Shown piece by piece: positions 18,875 through 27,385 of a stretch of DNA of 64,000 nt. The position numbers were made by a program, and so were the translations under genes. Origin of the DNA: an uncultured Kordiimonas sp. (GTDB lineage: Bacteria > Pseudomonadota > Alphaproteobacteria > Sphingomonadales > Kordiimonadaceae); contig CANMRM010000001.1 in the NCBI GenBank assembly GCA_947500295.1, positions 1,240,001 through 1,304,000 on the forward strand, written 5' to 3'. Numbering within the stretch: position 1 is the stretch's first letter; every line of letters begins with the position of its first letter. Below the pieces are notes generated by a model. That model was not told the origin of the DNA, ran no database searches, and saw nothing but the letters and a program-made list of their open reading frames with translations.

Positions 18875-18886
18875 ATTGTCAACAAT
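18875..18886. promoter_or_regulatory. ATTGT-CA-ACAAT inverted repeat, candidate GntR operator
   Basis: Five-base arms with a two-base centre, in the 172-base gap between the divergent gntR-puuE-uraD-alc and uraH-xdh units. GntR proteins of the FCD group usually bind sites with GT and AC half-sites in this arrangement. Binding by the adjacent regulator is inference. Confidence 0.5.
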
Positions 18887-18978
18887 TTATAGCAATAAAT
18901 GTCGACGATCAGCTTTACAATTCTACTTTCCTGCTTCAGGCTTTATGCTTTCACCAAGGCAAGTCGGAGAACAAAGCG

Positions 18979-19332
18979 ATGGGTCAGCTGACCACACATG
19001 TACTGGATACAGCGAACGGCTGCCCGGGCAGCGGTATTTCTCTGCGTTTGTTTCGGCTGGAAAACGGAGGCCGTGCTCTCCTGATACAGGTGATCACCAA
19101 CTCGGATGGCCGGGCGGATGCACCTCTTCTTGAAGGCGATGCTTTTAAAACAGGCACCTATGAGCTTGAATTCGATGCTGGCGATTATTTTCGTGCAAGC
19201 GGAACCAAACTGGCCGACCCGGCCTTTCTGGACGTTGTTCCTATCCGCTTTGGCATTGCCGATGCGGACGCACACTATCATGTGCCGCTATTGATATCAC
19301 CGTATGGCTACAGTACTTACCGGGGCAGTTGA
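18979..19332 (+). CDS. uraH: 5-hydroxyisourate hydrolase
   Basis: 117 residues from the ATG at 18979 (GGAGA 8 bases upstream); a reading from 18868 gives an unrelated tail. Family signatures are complete: [15 protein letters not shown] at the start, the GRADAPLL segment, [19 protein letters not shown] at the end. The C-terminal YRGS tetrapeptide distinguishes the hydrolase from transthyretin. It hydrolyses 5-hydroxyisourate, the PuuD product, to OHCU. No signal peptide, so cytoplasmic. Eight bases before xdhA. Confidence 0.96.
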   Translation: MGQLTTHVLDTANGCPGSGISLRLFRLENGGRALLIQVITNSDGRADAPLLEGDAFKTGTYELEFDAGDYFRASGTKLADPAFLDVVPIRFGIADADAHYHVPLLISPYGYSTYRGS

Positions 19333-19340
19333 GGCACAGG

Positions 19341-20807
19341 ATGAGCGACACAATCCGATTTCTGTTGGACGGCGATGTGGTTGAACTGAAGGGTGTTGAC
19401 CCGACGGACACCATTCTCAATCACCTTCGATATCGTATGGCCCGAACCGGCACAAAGGAAGGCTGCGCCGAAGGCGACTGCGGCGCGTGCACTGTTGTGC
19501 TCGGTGAGTTGGATGGCGATCGGGTGCGATATAGCGCGGTAAACGCCTGTATCCTGTTTTTGCCGACGCTCGATGGCAAGGAGCTTTTGACGGTCGAGAG
19601 CTTGCGCCAAAAGGACGGCAGCCTGCATCCTGTCCAACAGGCGATGGTCGATACTCATGGGTCTCAGTGTGGCTTTTGCACGCCCGGCATCGTGATGTCT
19701 CTTTACGCCCATTGGCTGATGAGCGGCGCCAACGACAAATTCAGCATTGAAGACGCGCTTGCTGGCAACCTTTGTAGATGCACCGGCTATGGGCCTATTT
19801 TTGAGGCAGCACAGGGCGTCAGTGGCGCCCCGGCAGACCTGCGCGATGCGCAGGTGAAGGCATTGAGGGCAATCCAGCGGGAAACCACTCTGGAACTGTC
19901 CGCAAAAAGCCAGCTGACGGGCATCACAAAACACTATTACGCCCCCGTAACAATTGATGCGCTCGCTGAACTGGCGGCCGGACACCCCGACGCAACGTTT
20001 CTGGCAGGTGGCACGGACGTTGGCCTTTGGGTGACCAAACAGCACCGCGAACTCGAAGCCGTTATCTATGTCGGTGATGTGAAGGAACTTCTGGAGATCG
20101 CAGACACCGGTGGCTCGCTGGAGATCGGAGCGGGCGTAACTTATACGAATGCCATGAACACTTTGGGTGAGGTGTATCCTGATTTGGGAGAACTCATTCG
20201 GCGCATCGGCTCGGTTCAGATCAGGAACAGTGGCACCATAGGCGGCAATATCGCGAACGGATCACCCATTGGAGATAGTATGCCAGCCCTCATCGCCGCG
20301 GGTGCCATGCTTGTGCTGAGGAAAGGGGATGCTCAGCGGACCATTCCCCTTGAAGACTATTTCATTGCCTACGGAAAACAGGACCGCTCGCCCGGTGAGT
20401 TTGTCGAAAAGGTGATTTTGCCAAAGCCGGCGGCCAACCAATACTTCAAGGCTTACAAGCTTTCAAAGCGCTTTGACCAGGATATCTCAGCAGTGTGCGG
20501 GTGCTTTGGCCTGACGGTTGTTGATGGAAAAGTTTCCAGGGCGCGCATCTGTTTTGGCGGCATGGCGGCAACGCCCAAACGCGCGGCGGTGGCCGAAGCG
20601 GCGCTTGAAGGCAAGCCCTGGAACGAACAGACCGTTCGGGCCTCAATGAAAGCCATGGAAGAGGACTATAGCCCGCTTACCGACATGCGGGCATCGGCAG
20701 ACTATCGCATGGCGTCGGCCAAAAACCTGCTGCTGAAAGCCTTCTACGAAATAGAAGGCGCGGGTGCGACCCGGGTGTTGGAGCACAGGGAGACTGCCCA
20801 TGGCTGA
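19341..20807 (+). CDS. xdhA: Xanthine dehydrogenase small subunit (2Fe-2S and FAD)
   Basis: 488 residues from the ATG at 19341. Two [2Fe-2S] clusters are visible: the plant-type GCAEGDCGACTVV (Cys42, 47, 50) and the helical CGFCTPGIVMS with GNLCRCTGYGPI. The FAD-binding domain follows (TFLAGGTDVGLWVTKQ, IRNSGTIGGNIANGSPIGDSMPALIAAGA). It carries electrons from the molybdenum centre to NAD+. The 3' end overlaps xdhB by 8 bases. Confidence 0.95.
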   Translation: MSDTIRFLLDGDVVELKGVDPTDTILNHLRYRMARTGTKEGCAEGDCGACTVVLGELDGDRVRYSAVNACILFLPTLDGKELLTVESLRQKDGSLHPVQQAMVDTHGSQCGFCTPGIVMSLYAHWLMSGANDKFSIEDALAGNLCRCTGYGPIFEAAQGVSGAPADLRDAQVKALRAIQRETTLELSAKSQLTGITKHYYAPVTIDALAELAAGHPDATFLAGGTDVGLWVTKQHRELEAVIYVGDVKELLEIADTGGSLEIGAGVTYTNAMNTLGEVYPDLGELIRRIGSVQIRNSGTIGGNIANGSPIGDSMPALIAAGAMLVLRKGDAQRTIPLEDYFIAYGKQDRSPGEFVEKVILPKPAANQYFKAYKLSKRFDQDISAVCGCFGLTVVDGKVSRARICFGGMAATPKRAAVAEAALEGKPWNEQTVRASMKAMEEDYSPLTDMRASADYRMASAKNLLLKAFYEIEGAGATRVLEHRETAHG

Positions 20808-23118
20808 TATGCTCTCCGACATAAAAGGGGCTGTGCACAAAGACCTCCGGCACGATAGCGCCCACAAGCATGTCTCGGGTGACGCGGTCTATATTGACGA
20901 CCTGCCGGAACCAAAGGACCTGCTCCATATCTATGTGGCAATGAGTGACAAGGCGCACGCACGCATAAAGTCAATGGACCTGACGGCGGTCGAGGCTGCC
21001 AAGGGCGTGGCGCTGGTGCTAACCGCCGAGGATATCCCGGGCCATAACGACGTCAGTCCATTTGCAGGCGACGACCCCCTGCTCGCAGAGGGGCTGGTAG
21101 AGTATATTGGCCAGCCGGTTTTTGCGGTTGCTGCAGACAGCATAGAGGCAGCGCGCGCGGCAGCGGACCTTGCCCTCGTCGACTATGAAGAACTGCCTGC
21201 GCTGACGACCATTGATCAGGCGCTCGATGCAGACAGCGCCATTGAGCCCATGCAGACCATGGGGCAGGGCGATGCCGCAGCGGCGCTTGAATCTGCCCCG
21301 CACAGGAATGCCGGCAGCTTCAGGATCGGCGGTCAGGATCACTTTTACCTTGAAGGACAGATTGCGTTTGCCACGCCGCAGGAAGACGGTGACGTGCATG
21401 TCTTTTCTTCGACACAGCATCCAAGTGAAGTACAACATCTGGTTGCCCATGTGCTTGGGCGCCCCACCAATGCAGTGACGGTGGAAGTACGCCGCATGGG
21501 CGGTGGATTTGGTGGTAAGGAAACTCACCCCGCAATGTTTGCGGCCCTCTCGGCGCTTGTTGCGGTAAAAACCGGTAAGCCCGCCAAACTCAGGCTTGAC
21601 CGGGATGATGATATGGTCATGACCGGCAAGCGGCATGATTTTCGTTATGACTTTGATGTCGGGTATACCGACGATGGCCTGATCACCGGGCTTGGTATAG
21701 AAATGGCCTCGCGGTGTGGTCGCTCAACCGACCTGTCTCCTGCAATCAATGACCGGGCCATGTTCCATGCGGACAATTGTTATTTTCTGTCGGACGTAAC
21801 GATCAAGTCGCATCGATGCAAAACCCATACGGTTTCCAACACAGCGTTTCGCGGGTTTGGCGGCCCTCAGGGCATGCTGGGAATCGAGTATGTCATTGAC
21901 GACATCGCACGTTCGCTTGATATGGATCCGCTGGATGTGCGGCTCAGGAACCTATACGGCGGTGATGGGCGTGATGTAACGCCCTTCGGCATGACGGTGG
22001 AAGATAATATCGCTGCGGAACTTATGGAAACACTGGCGCAGCAGTCAGGTTATCGGGCCCGCCGTGAAGCCGTTCGGGACTTCAACGCATCAAGCCCGTT
22101 CCTGAAAAAAGGCATTGCGCTGACACCAGTCAGGTTTGGCATCAGTTTCACCACGACCCATCTTAATCAGGCGGGTGCCCTGGTGCATGTCTATGCGGAC
22201 GGCAGTGTACACCTCAACCATGGCGGCACGGAAATGGGCCAGGGGCTGTTCGTGAAGGTTGCTCAGGTGGTTGCGGAAGAATTCCAGATCGATATTGACC
22301 ATATCAAGATCACGGCAACTACAACGGCGAAGGTGCCCAATACGTCTGCGACCGCGGCCTCTTCGGGCTCGGACCTGAATGGAATGGCAGCGCTGGATGC
22401 CGCTCGCAAAATCAAGGCGCGGCTCGTTGATTTTGCTGCAGAAAAGTATGATTGCCCGACAGACCGCATCAGCTTCCGAAACAACAGTGTTTACATCGAA
22501 AACAGGGAGGTGGCATTTGCCGACCTTGTGCGCGAAGCCTATCTGAACCGGATTTCGCTATCGTCTACCGGGTTCTACCGAACGCCCAAAATTCATTATG
22601 ATCGTAGCAAACACAAAGGCAGGCCCTTTTTGTATTTTTGTTACGGTGCCGCAGTTTCAGAAGTGATCATTGATACCCTGACCGGTGAAAACCGGGTGCT
22701 TCGCACGGATATCCTTCATGACACCGGCCGATCGCTCAACCCCGCGATCGACAAGGGACAAATTGAGGGTGGGTTTGTTCAGGGAATGGGATGGTTGACC
22801 ACCGAAGAACTGGTGTTCAGCGAAAACGGGCGACTGATGACCCATGCGCCGAGTACCTATAAAATCCCTACCGCCAGCGACCGTCCTGACGAGATGAACA
22901 TCGAGCTTTACGCACGGGGGCGGAATGTGGAGGCGACAATCCATCGTTCCAAAGCTGTAGGTGAACCGCCCTTTATGTTGGCGAACTCTGTTTTTCTCGC
23001 TCTTCGCGATGCCGTTGCAAGTGCTGGCGATGGCAAATGCTCGCCGCAACTCAACGCGCCCGCCACCGCCGAAGAAATACTGAAGGCGGTGCAGGCCGTG
23101 CAGACAAAAACGGGGTAG
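20800..23118 (+). CDS. xdhB: Xanthine dehydrogenase molybdopterin-binding subunit
   Basis: 772 residues from the ATG at 20800, inside the last codons of xdhA. Molybdopterin-enzyme landmarks: QDHFYLEGQIAFA, VRRMGGGFGGKETHPAMFAALSALVA, NTAFRGFGGPQGMLGIEYVIDDIA, VHLNHGGTEMGQGLFVKVAQVVAEE and the C-terminal segment with the catalytic Glu (KAVGEPPFMLANSVFLALRDAV). It oxidises hypoxanthine and xanthine to urate. Cytoplasmic heterodimer with XdhA; cofactor maturation is helped by XdhC just downstream. Confidence 0.96.
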   Translation: MADMLSDIKGAVHKDLRHDSAHKHVSGDAVYIDDLPEPKDLLHIYVAMSDKAHARIKSMDLTAVEAAKGVALVLTAEDIPGHNDVSPFAGDDPLLAEGLVEYIGQPVFAVAADSIEAARAAADLALVDYEELPALTTIDQALDADSAIEPMQTMGQGDAAAALESAPHRNAGSFRIGGQDHFYLEGQIAFATPQEDGDVHVFSSTQHPSEVQHLVAHVLGRPTNAVTVEVRRMGGGFGGKETHPAMFAALSALVAVKTGKPAKLRLDRDDDMVMTGKRHDFRYDFDVGYTDDGLITGLGIEMASRCGRSTDLSPAINDRAMFHADNCYFLSDVTIKSHRCKTHTVSNTAFRGFGGPQGMLGIEYVIDDIARSLDMDPLDVRLRNLYGGDGRDVTPFGMTVEDNIAAELMETLAQQSGYRARREAVRDFNASSPFLKKGIALTPVRFGISFTTTHLNQAGALVHVYADGSVHLNHGGTEMGQGLFVKVAQVVAEEFQIDIDHIKITATTTAKVPNTSATAASSGSDLNGMAALDAARKIKARLVDFAAEKYDCPTDRISFRNNSVYIENREVAFADLVREAYLNRISLSSTGFYRTPKIHYDRSKHKGRPFLYFCYGAAVSEVIIDTLTGENRVLRTDILHDTGRSLNPAIDKGQIEGGFVQGMGWLTTEELVFSENGRLMTHAPSTYKIPTASDRPDEMNIELYARGRNVEATIHRSKAVGEPPFMLANSVFLALRDAVASAGDGKCSPQLNAPATAEEILKAVQAVQTKTG

Positions 23119-23123
23119 CATCA

Positions 23124-23900
23124 ATGTCTATTGAAGAAGGTGTGCTGGTCCGGATTGAAGAGGCCAGAGGGTCTGCTCCCCGTGAAGCGGGTACTGTAAT
23201 GTGGGTGGATGCGCGCGGTATTCAGGGAACAATCGGGGGTGGAAACCTTGAGTTTCAGGCGATTGAGCAGGCCCGCAAGCTGCTTGATGACCCGACCCGC
23301 GATGAAGCGACACAGCAGTATGCCCTCGGGCCTTTACTGGAGCAGTGCTGTGGCGGCAGTGTCGTACTCAAGCTTGAAAAACGCCCGGTGGCCGAGCGGC
23401 AGTTGCTGATGGCCGACGATCGAGACTTTGCCCCTCTCTATATGTTTGGGGCCGGGCATGTCGGCAAGGCGGTGATGACCGCGATCCAGAGGTTGCCCTT
23501 TCACGTGAATTGGGTGGACGGTCGTGCCCATGAATTTCCGAGCCTGCTTCCCAGACACACGCGAAAGCTGGTTGATGAAAATCCGGCTCTCGTCGTCGAG
23601 CAGGCGGTGCGAGGAGGCTTGTATCTGGTGTTTACCCATAGTCATCAGCTCGACTATGAAATTACAGCTGCGATATTGAGGCGTGGCGACGCGGCCTTTT
23701 GCGGTCTTATCGGGTCAGAGACAAAACGCGCGCGTTTTGTCTCCCGTTTTGAAAAAGAGGAAGGCCTCAGTGCGGATCAAATTGATGGATTGACCTGCCC
23801 GATTGGGGTCGCAGGCGTTCGCGGTAAAGAGCCGGAGGTCATAGCCGCCGCCGTTGCTGCGCAATTGCTTCAGGTGATCAGCAAAGACAAAGAAGAATAA
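23124..23900 (+). CDS. xdhC: Xanthine dehydrogenase accessory protein XdhC
   Basis: 258 residues. The N-terminal XdhC/CoxI domain (EEARGSAPREAGTVMWVDARGIQGTIGGGNLEFQAIEQAR, QCCGGSVVLKLE) precedes a Rossmann-like domain (LYMFGAGHVGKAVMTAIQRL, GLIGSETKRARF, CPIGVAGVRGKEPEVIAAAVAAQLL). XdhC binds and sulfurates the molybdenum cofactor and hands it to XdhB. It follows xdhB by 5 bases. The ribosome site before ATG 23124 is weak, so translation may depend on coupling. Confidence 0.94.
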   Translation: MSIEEGVLVRIEEARGSAPREAGTVMWVDARGIQGTIGGGNLEFQAIEQARKLLDDPTRDEATQQYALGPLLEQCCGGSVVLKLEKRPVAERQLLMADDRDFAPLYMFGAGHVGKAVMTAIQRLPFHVNWVDGRAHEFPSLLPRHTRKLVDENPALVVEQAVRGGLYLVFTHSHQLDYEITAAILRRGDAAFCGLIGSETKRARFVSRFEKEEGLSADQIDGLTCPIGVAGVRGKEPEVIAAAVAAQLLQVISKDKEE

Positions 23901-23912
23901 GGGGGGAAACCC

Positions 23913-25103
23913 ATGGAATTTGACATCACGCCCTGGATCAATATGGCGATCCGCTGGCTGCACTTTATCACCGGCATCGCCTGGATTGGCTCCAGCTTCT
24001 ATTTTGTCTGGCTCGATAATCATCTGGAACAGCCCAAAGAGCCCAAAAAGGGTATGTCTGGCGAGCTCTGGTCGGTGCATGGCGGTGGTTTTTACCACAA
24101 GCAGAAATATGCCGTTGCTCCGGAGGTCATGCCTGACACGCTGCATTGGTTCAAATGGGAAGCCTATTTCACCTGGATGAGCGGCTTTGCACTGCTGGCC
24201 GTCATCTACTATCTGGGCGCGGATCTGTTCCTGATCGACAAATCGAAAATGGACCTGAGCCAGATGCAGGCCATTGGGATCAGTCTCGCTTTCCTGGTCG
24301 GCGGGTGGATATTTTATGATGGACTGTGCCGGTCGCCTATTGGGCAAAACAATCGCCTGACAGGCGTCATCTGGTTTTTGTCACTTGTTGCAGCGGCGTA
24401 TGGCCTTAGCCAGATTTTCAGCGACCGTGCCGCCTTCATCCATGTTGGTGCGATCGTCGGCACGTCAATGGCCGCCAATGTCTTTATGGTGATCATCCCG
24501 AACCAGAAGAAAGTTGTTGCGGCCCTTACGGCAGGCGAGGAGCCAGATCCCAAACTTGGCCAGATTGGCAAGCAGCGGTCCCTGCACAACAACTATATGA
24601 CGCTTCCCGTCCTCCTGTTGATGATTTCCAATCATTATCCCATGACTTTCTCCAACCCCTACAACTGGGTGGTGATCGCCGGGCTTGGGCTTGTGGGCAT
24701 AATGGTTCGGCATTTTTTTAACCTGCGGCACAAGGGTAAAACCAGCGTGGGACTGGTGGTTGCCTCCATCCTGCTTTTCATTGCTGTGATGGTGTTTGCG
24801 GCCGAGGCCGAAAAGCAAACACGCGTTGATGTCGGGGATCAGGCGGTTACATTCGGGCAGGTTCAGCTGATTGTCGGCAAGCACTGTGTCATGTGCCACA
24901 CGGCAGCGCCAACCCACGAGTTTTTTGACGAAGCGCCCGGCGGCGTACTTCTGGACCGCGCTGACCTGATTATCCAGTATGCACCTGCCATGATGGAGCA
25001 GGTTGTGCTTTCGGACATCATGCCGCTCGGCAATGAGACCGGCATGACGGACGAGGAACGCGCGCTTCTCGGTAAGTGGATTGAAGACGGAGCCAGACAA
25101 TAA
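23913..25103 (+). CDS. puuD: Urate hydroxylase PuuD (membrane protein with C-terminal cytochrome c)
   Basis: 396 residues. The N-terminal part is a polytopic membrane domain (WINMAIRWLHFITGIAWIGSSFYFVWLDNHLEQP, then about seven more hydrophobic spans to residue 300). The C-terminal 90 residues form a cytochrome c domain with the haem site CVMCH (325-329) in LIVGKHCVMCHTAAPTHEFF. PuuD oxidises urate to 5-hydroxyisourate and feeds electrons to the respiratory chain, replacing the soluble oxygen-dependent uricase. It follows xdhC by 12 bases and its TAA overlaps the allA start by one base. Confidence 0.95.
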   Translation: MEFDITPWINMAIRWLHFITGIAWIGSSFYFVWLDNHLEQPKEPKKGMSGELWSVHGGGFYHKQKYAVAPEVMPDTLHWFKWEAYFTWMSGFALLAVIYYLGADLFLIDKSKMDLSQMQAIGISLAFLVGGWIFYDGLCRSPIGQNNRLTGVIWFLSLVAAAYGLSQIFSDRAAFIHVGAIVGTSMAANVFMVIIPNQKKVVAALTAGEEPDPKLGQIGKQRSLHNNYMTLPVLLLMISNHYPMTFSNPYNWVVIAGLGLVGIMVRHFFNLRHKGKTSVGLVVASILLFIAVMVFAAEAEKQTRVDVGDQAVTFGQVQLIVGKHCVMCHTAAPTHEFFDEAPGGVLLDRADLIIQYAPAMMEQVVLSDIMPLGNETGMTDEERALLGKWIEDGARQ

Positions 25104-25612
25104 TGCGTACGCTCATCGCAGAACCGCTGATGGCAAGGGCATTTGCGCCGTTTGGCGACGTGATTGAGGCGACGGACGATGCGGTGCAGAAGGCGATCAA
25201 CTATGGGCATACCACCCGCTTTCATGACCTAGCTGAGCTGGATTTAATGTCAAACGGGGGGCGAGCAGGTGTGAGCATTTTTCGCTCAACACCGCTGGCA
25301 CAGCCCGTCACCATCAAGATCATGGAATATCACCCGCTTTCAAGTCAGGCTTTTGTTCCGTTATCGAAACGACCATATCTGGTTGTGGTTGCGCCGAAGG
25401 GTCCGTTTGATGCGGGCGCCATGCGGGCCTTTGTGGCGGCAGGGGGCCAAGGCGTAAACTATCACCCCGGCACTTGGCATCATTTCAGCCTTGCCCTCGA
25501 GGAGGTCAGCGACTTTCTCGTGATTGACCGCATCGCTGATGAAACAGATACGGTCAATTGTGTTGAGCATGAGCTTGCGGCCGGTGAGCAGGTTTCGGTC
25601 CGCCGTGGCTGA
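25103..25612 (+). CDS. allA: Ureidoglycolate lyase
   Basis: 169 residues, the family length. Matches AllA throughout: EPLMARAFAPFGDVIEA, ISIFRSTPL-type VSIFRSTPLAQPVTIKIMEYHPLSSQAFVPLS, YLVVVAPKGPFDAGAMRAFVAAGGQGVNYHPGTWHHFSLAL, FLVIDRI. It cleaves ureidoglycolate to glyoxylate and urea, closing the ring-degradation branch begun by Alc. Last gene of the plus-strand purine run; a bidirectional terminator follows. Confidence 0.95.
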   Translation: MRTLIAEPLMARAFAPFGDVIEATDDAVQKAINYGHTTRFHDLAELDLMSNGGRAGVSIFRSTPLAQPVTIKIMEYHPLSSQAFVPLSKRPYLVVVAPKGPFDAGAMRAFVAAGGQGVNYHPGTWHHFSLALEEVSDFLVIDRIADETDTVNCVEHELAAGEQVSVRRG

Positions 25613-25642
25613 TCGTAAATTCCATCAGTCCAGCATGCATGA

Positions 25643-25690
25643 AAAACGCCCCAAGGTGTTCCCCTGAGGCGTTTGGTTTTTTTGTTTTGC
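25643..25690. terminator. Bidirectional rho-independent terminator
   Basis: An AACGCC..CCAAGG / CCTGAGGCGTT stem has a short loop, followed by TTTGGTTTTTTTG on the plus strand and by GTTTTTC on the minus strand. It lies between the convergent ends of allA (25612) and the aminopeptidase gene (25698), and so serves both. Confidence 0.8.
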
Positions 25691-25697
25691 ACCGTCT

Positions 25698-27251
25698 TTA
25701 GTCAGTTTCGTGATGCTCCTTGATGTAAGCGTTCAGCAGGCGAACGCCAAATCCGCGTGACCCGGGTGACGCCTTGGTTGGACTTGCTGTATCCGAATAG
25801 GCAATGCCAGCAATATCGAAATGTGCCCAGGGGGTTGTCTCGCGCACAAAAGTGCCAAGGAAAGCTGCGCCAGCGCTCGCGCCCGGCGCCGTTGGCCCTG
25901 AATTCATCACATCGGCCACATTGTTTTTGATCGCTGCGAAATGCTTGTCGTTTAACGGCAGCCGCCAGAGAGGGTCGCCGGTTTTTTCACCAAGCTCCTG
26001 AAGCGTATCAGCAAGGTCATCATGGCGGGAGAACAGCGCACCATAGTCGGAGCCTAGCGCGCGTCGGGCCGAACCGGTGAGGGTCGCCAGATTGATCAAT
26101 GCCGCCGGATTATAGGTCGTATCGCCGTAGTAAAGGCCATCCGCGAGCACAAGACGCCCTTCGGCATCGGTTGACCGGATTTGAATGGTTTTCCCCGACA
26201 GGGATGTAACGACATCACCGGGACGCTGTGCGTTGCCACCGGGCATGTTTTCTGCCAGTGCCGCAATGCCGACGGCATTGACTTTTGCACCCCGGCCGGC
26301 AAGGGCGTAGATGGTACCCATGGCGCTGGCGGCTCCAGACATGTCAAACTTCATGTTCCACATATTGGGTGGGTTTTTGAGGCTGATTCCACCTGTGTCA
26401 AACGTGATGCCCTTGCCTGCGATCACCACAGGCGCGTCACCGTCGCGGCCACCCATATATTCAACAATCATCATGCGTGGTGGTCGCTTGCTGCCGCGCC
26501 CGACGCCGTAAATGGCACCCATGCCTTTTTCGAGCATTTCTTCTTCATCAATGACCTTGATGGTGATGTTATCGAGGCCGTCAAAATGGCCGGTCCAGCG
26601 ATCGACAAAAGACTGTGGATAAATGACATTGGCTGGCTCGTTCGAGACGTCCCGCGTGAACCAGATCGCGTTTGCCACCGGGTCCAGTTCCTCGCGGAAC
26701 ATGGTGCGCGCTTCCCGATAGTCGGTTGACGCGATGGTGAGGGTTTCGACACTCTTTTGTCGGTCTGTGTCTGTGTAATATTTATCGAAATAATAGCTGC
26801 CGAGTTTGGCGCCAAAACCAAACTGGGCGAGCGCGGGGCCGGTGAGGTCGATGGCAAAACTAAAGTCATTGCCAAACGCCGCGATGGCCTTCTGCGCTGC
26901 GTCGCCGCCCATATTCTGGTACGTCAGGTCTTCCAGTCCGCCCGACTGTTTACCGAGACCCACTAGCAAAATCTGCCGCGCGCCGACACCTTCAGGCGCA
27001 GGGATAAGAAGCGTTTTCATCGAGCTTCCGTCAAACTCCGCGGCGCTGATGGCATGCGAAAGTGCGCCGTCTGTTTCCCGGTCCAGACGTGTGCCAAGGC
27101 TACCCAGTTCACCGCCCTCGAACACACCGAGCGCGACGCCTTTGGCATCCTGCGTCCGGTCAGTGAATGTCACTGTGGTCTGGGCAAGGGCTGAAAACGA
27201 TGTAACCCCGAAGAAAATGGTCGCCAAAATGGCTTTAAACAATGCAGTCAT
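25698..27251 (-). CDS. Leucyl aminopeptidase (M17) with signal peptide
   Basis: 517 residues. Residues 1-23 are a Sec signal peptide (FKAILATIFFGVTSFSALA), so the enzyme is probably periplasmic, unlike cytoplasmic PepA. The M17 catalytic domain is complete: VVIAGKGITFDTGGISLKNP with the metal/catalytic lysine, and the signature STDAEGRLVLADGLYY. The canonical signature begins NTDAEGRL, so Asn is replaced by Ser here; the metal-binding Asp and Glu are kept. AAGGGAG precedes the ATG. It has no obvious link to the purine genes on either side. Confidence 0.92.
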   Translation of the reverse strand: MTALFKAILATIFFGVTSFSALAQTTVTFTDRTQDAKGVALGVFEGGELGSLGTRLDRETDGALSHAISAAEFDGSSMKTLLIPAPEGVGARQILLVGLGKQSGGLEDLTYQNMGGDAAQKAIAAFGNDFSFAIDLTGPALAQFGFGAKLGSYYFDKYYTDTDRQKSVETLTIASTDYREARTMFREELDPVANAIWFTRDVSNEPANVIYPQSFVDRWTGHFDGLDNITIKVIDEEEMLEKGMGAIYGVGRGSKRPPRMMIVEYMGGRDGDAPVVIAGKGITFDTGGISLKNPPNMWNMKFDMSGAASAMGTIYALAGRGAKVNAVGIAALAENMPGGNAQRPGDVVTSLSGKTIQIRSTDAEGRLVLADGLYYGDTTYNPAALINLATLTGSARRALGSDYGALFSRHDDLADTLQELGEKTGDPLWRLPLNDKHFAAIKNNVADVMNSGPTAPGASAGAAFLGTFVRETTPWAHFDIAGIAYSDTASPTKASPGSRGFGVRLLNAYIKEHHETD

Positions 27252-27385
27252 AGAGAACTCCCTTCAGAACTTATGATTTGATACGATCTGTAGGGAAATG
27301 CGCAAGCTTTGTTGATCTTTTTGCGACGAAGAGTGCCAATCCTATGGTCGTGATAGGCGTTGCGCTAAAGCCGGCGGCAGGCGAA

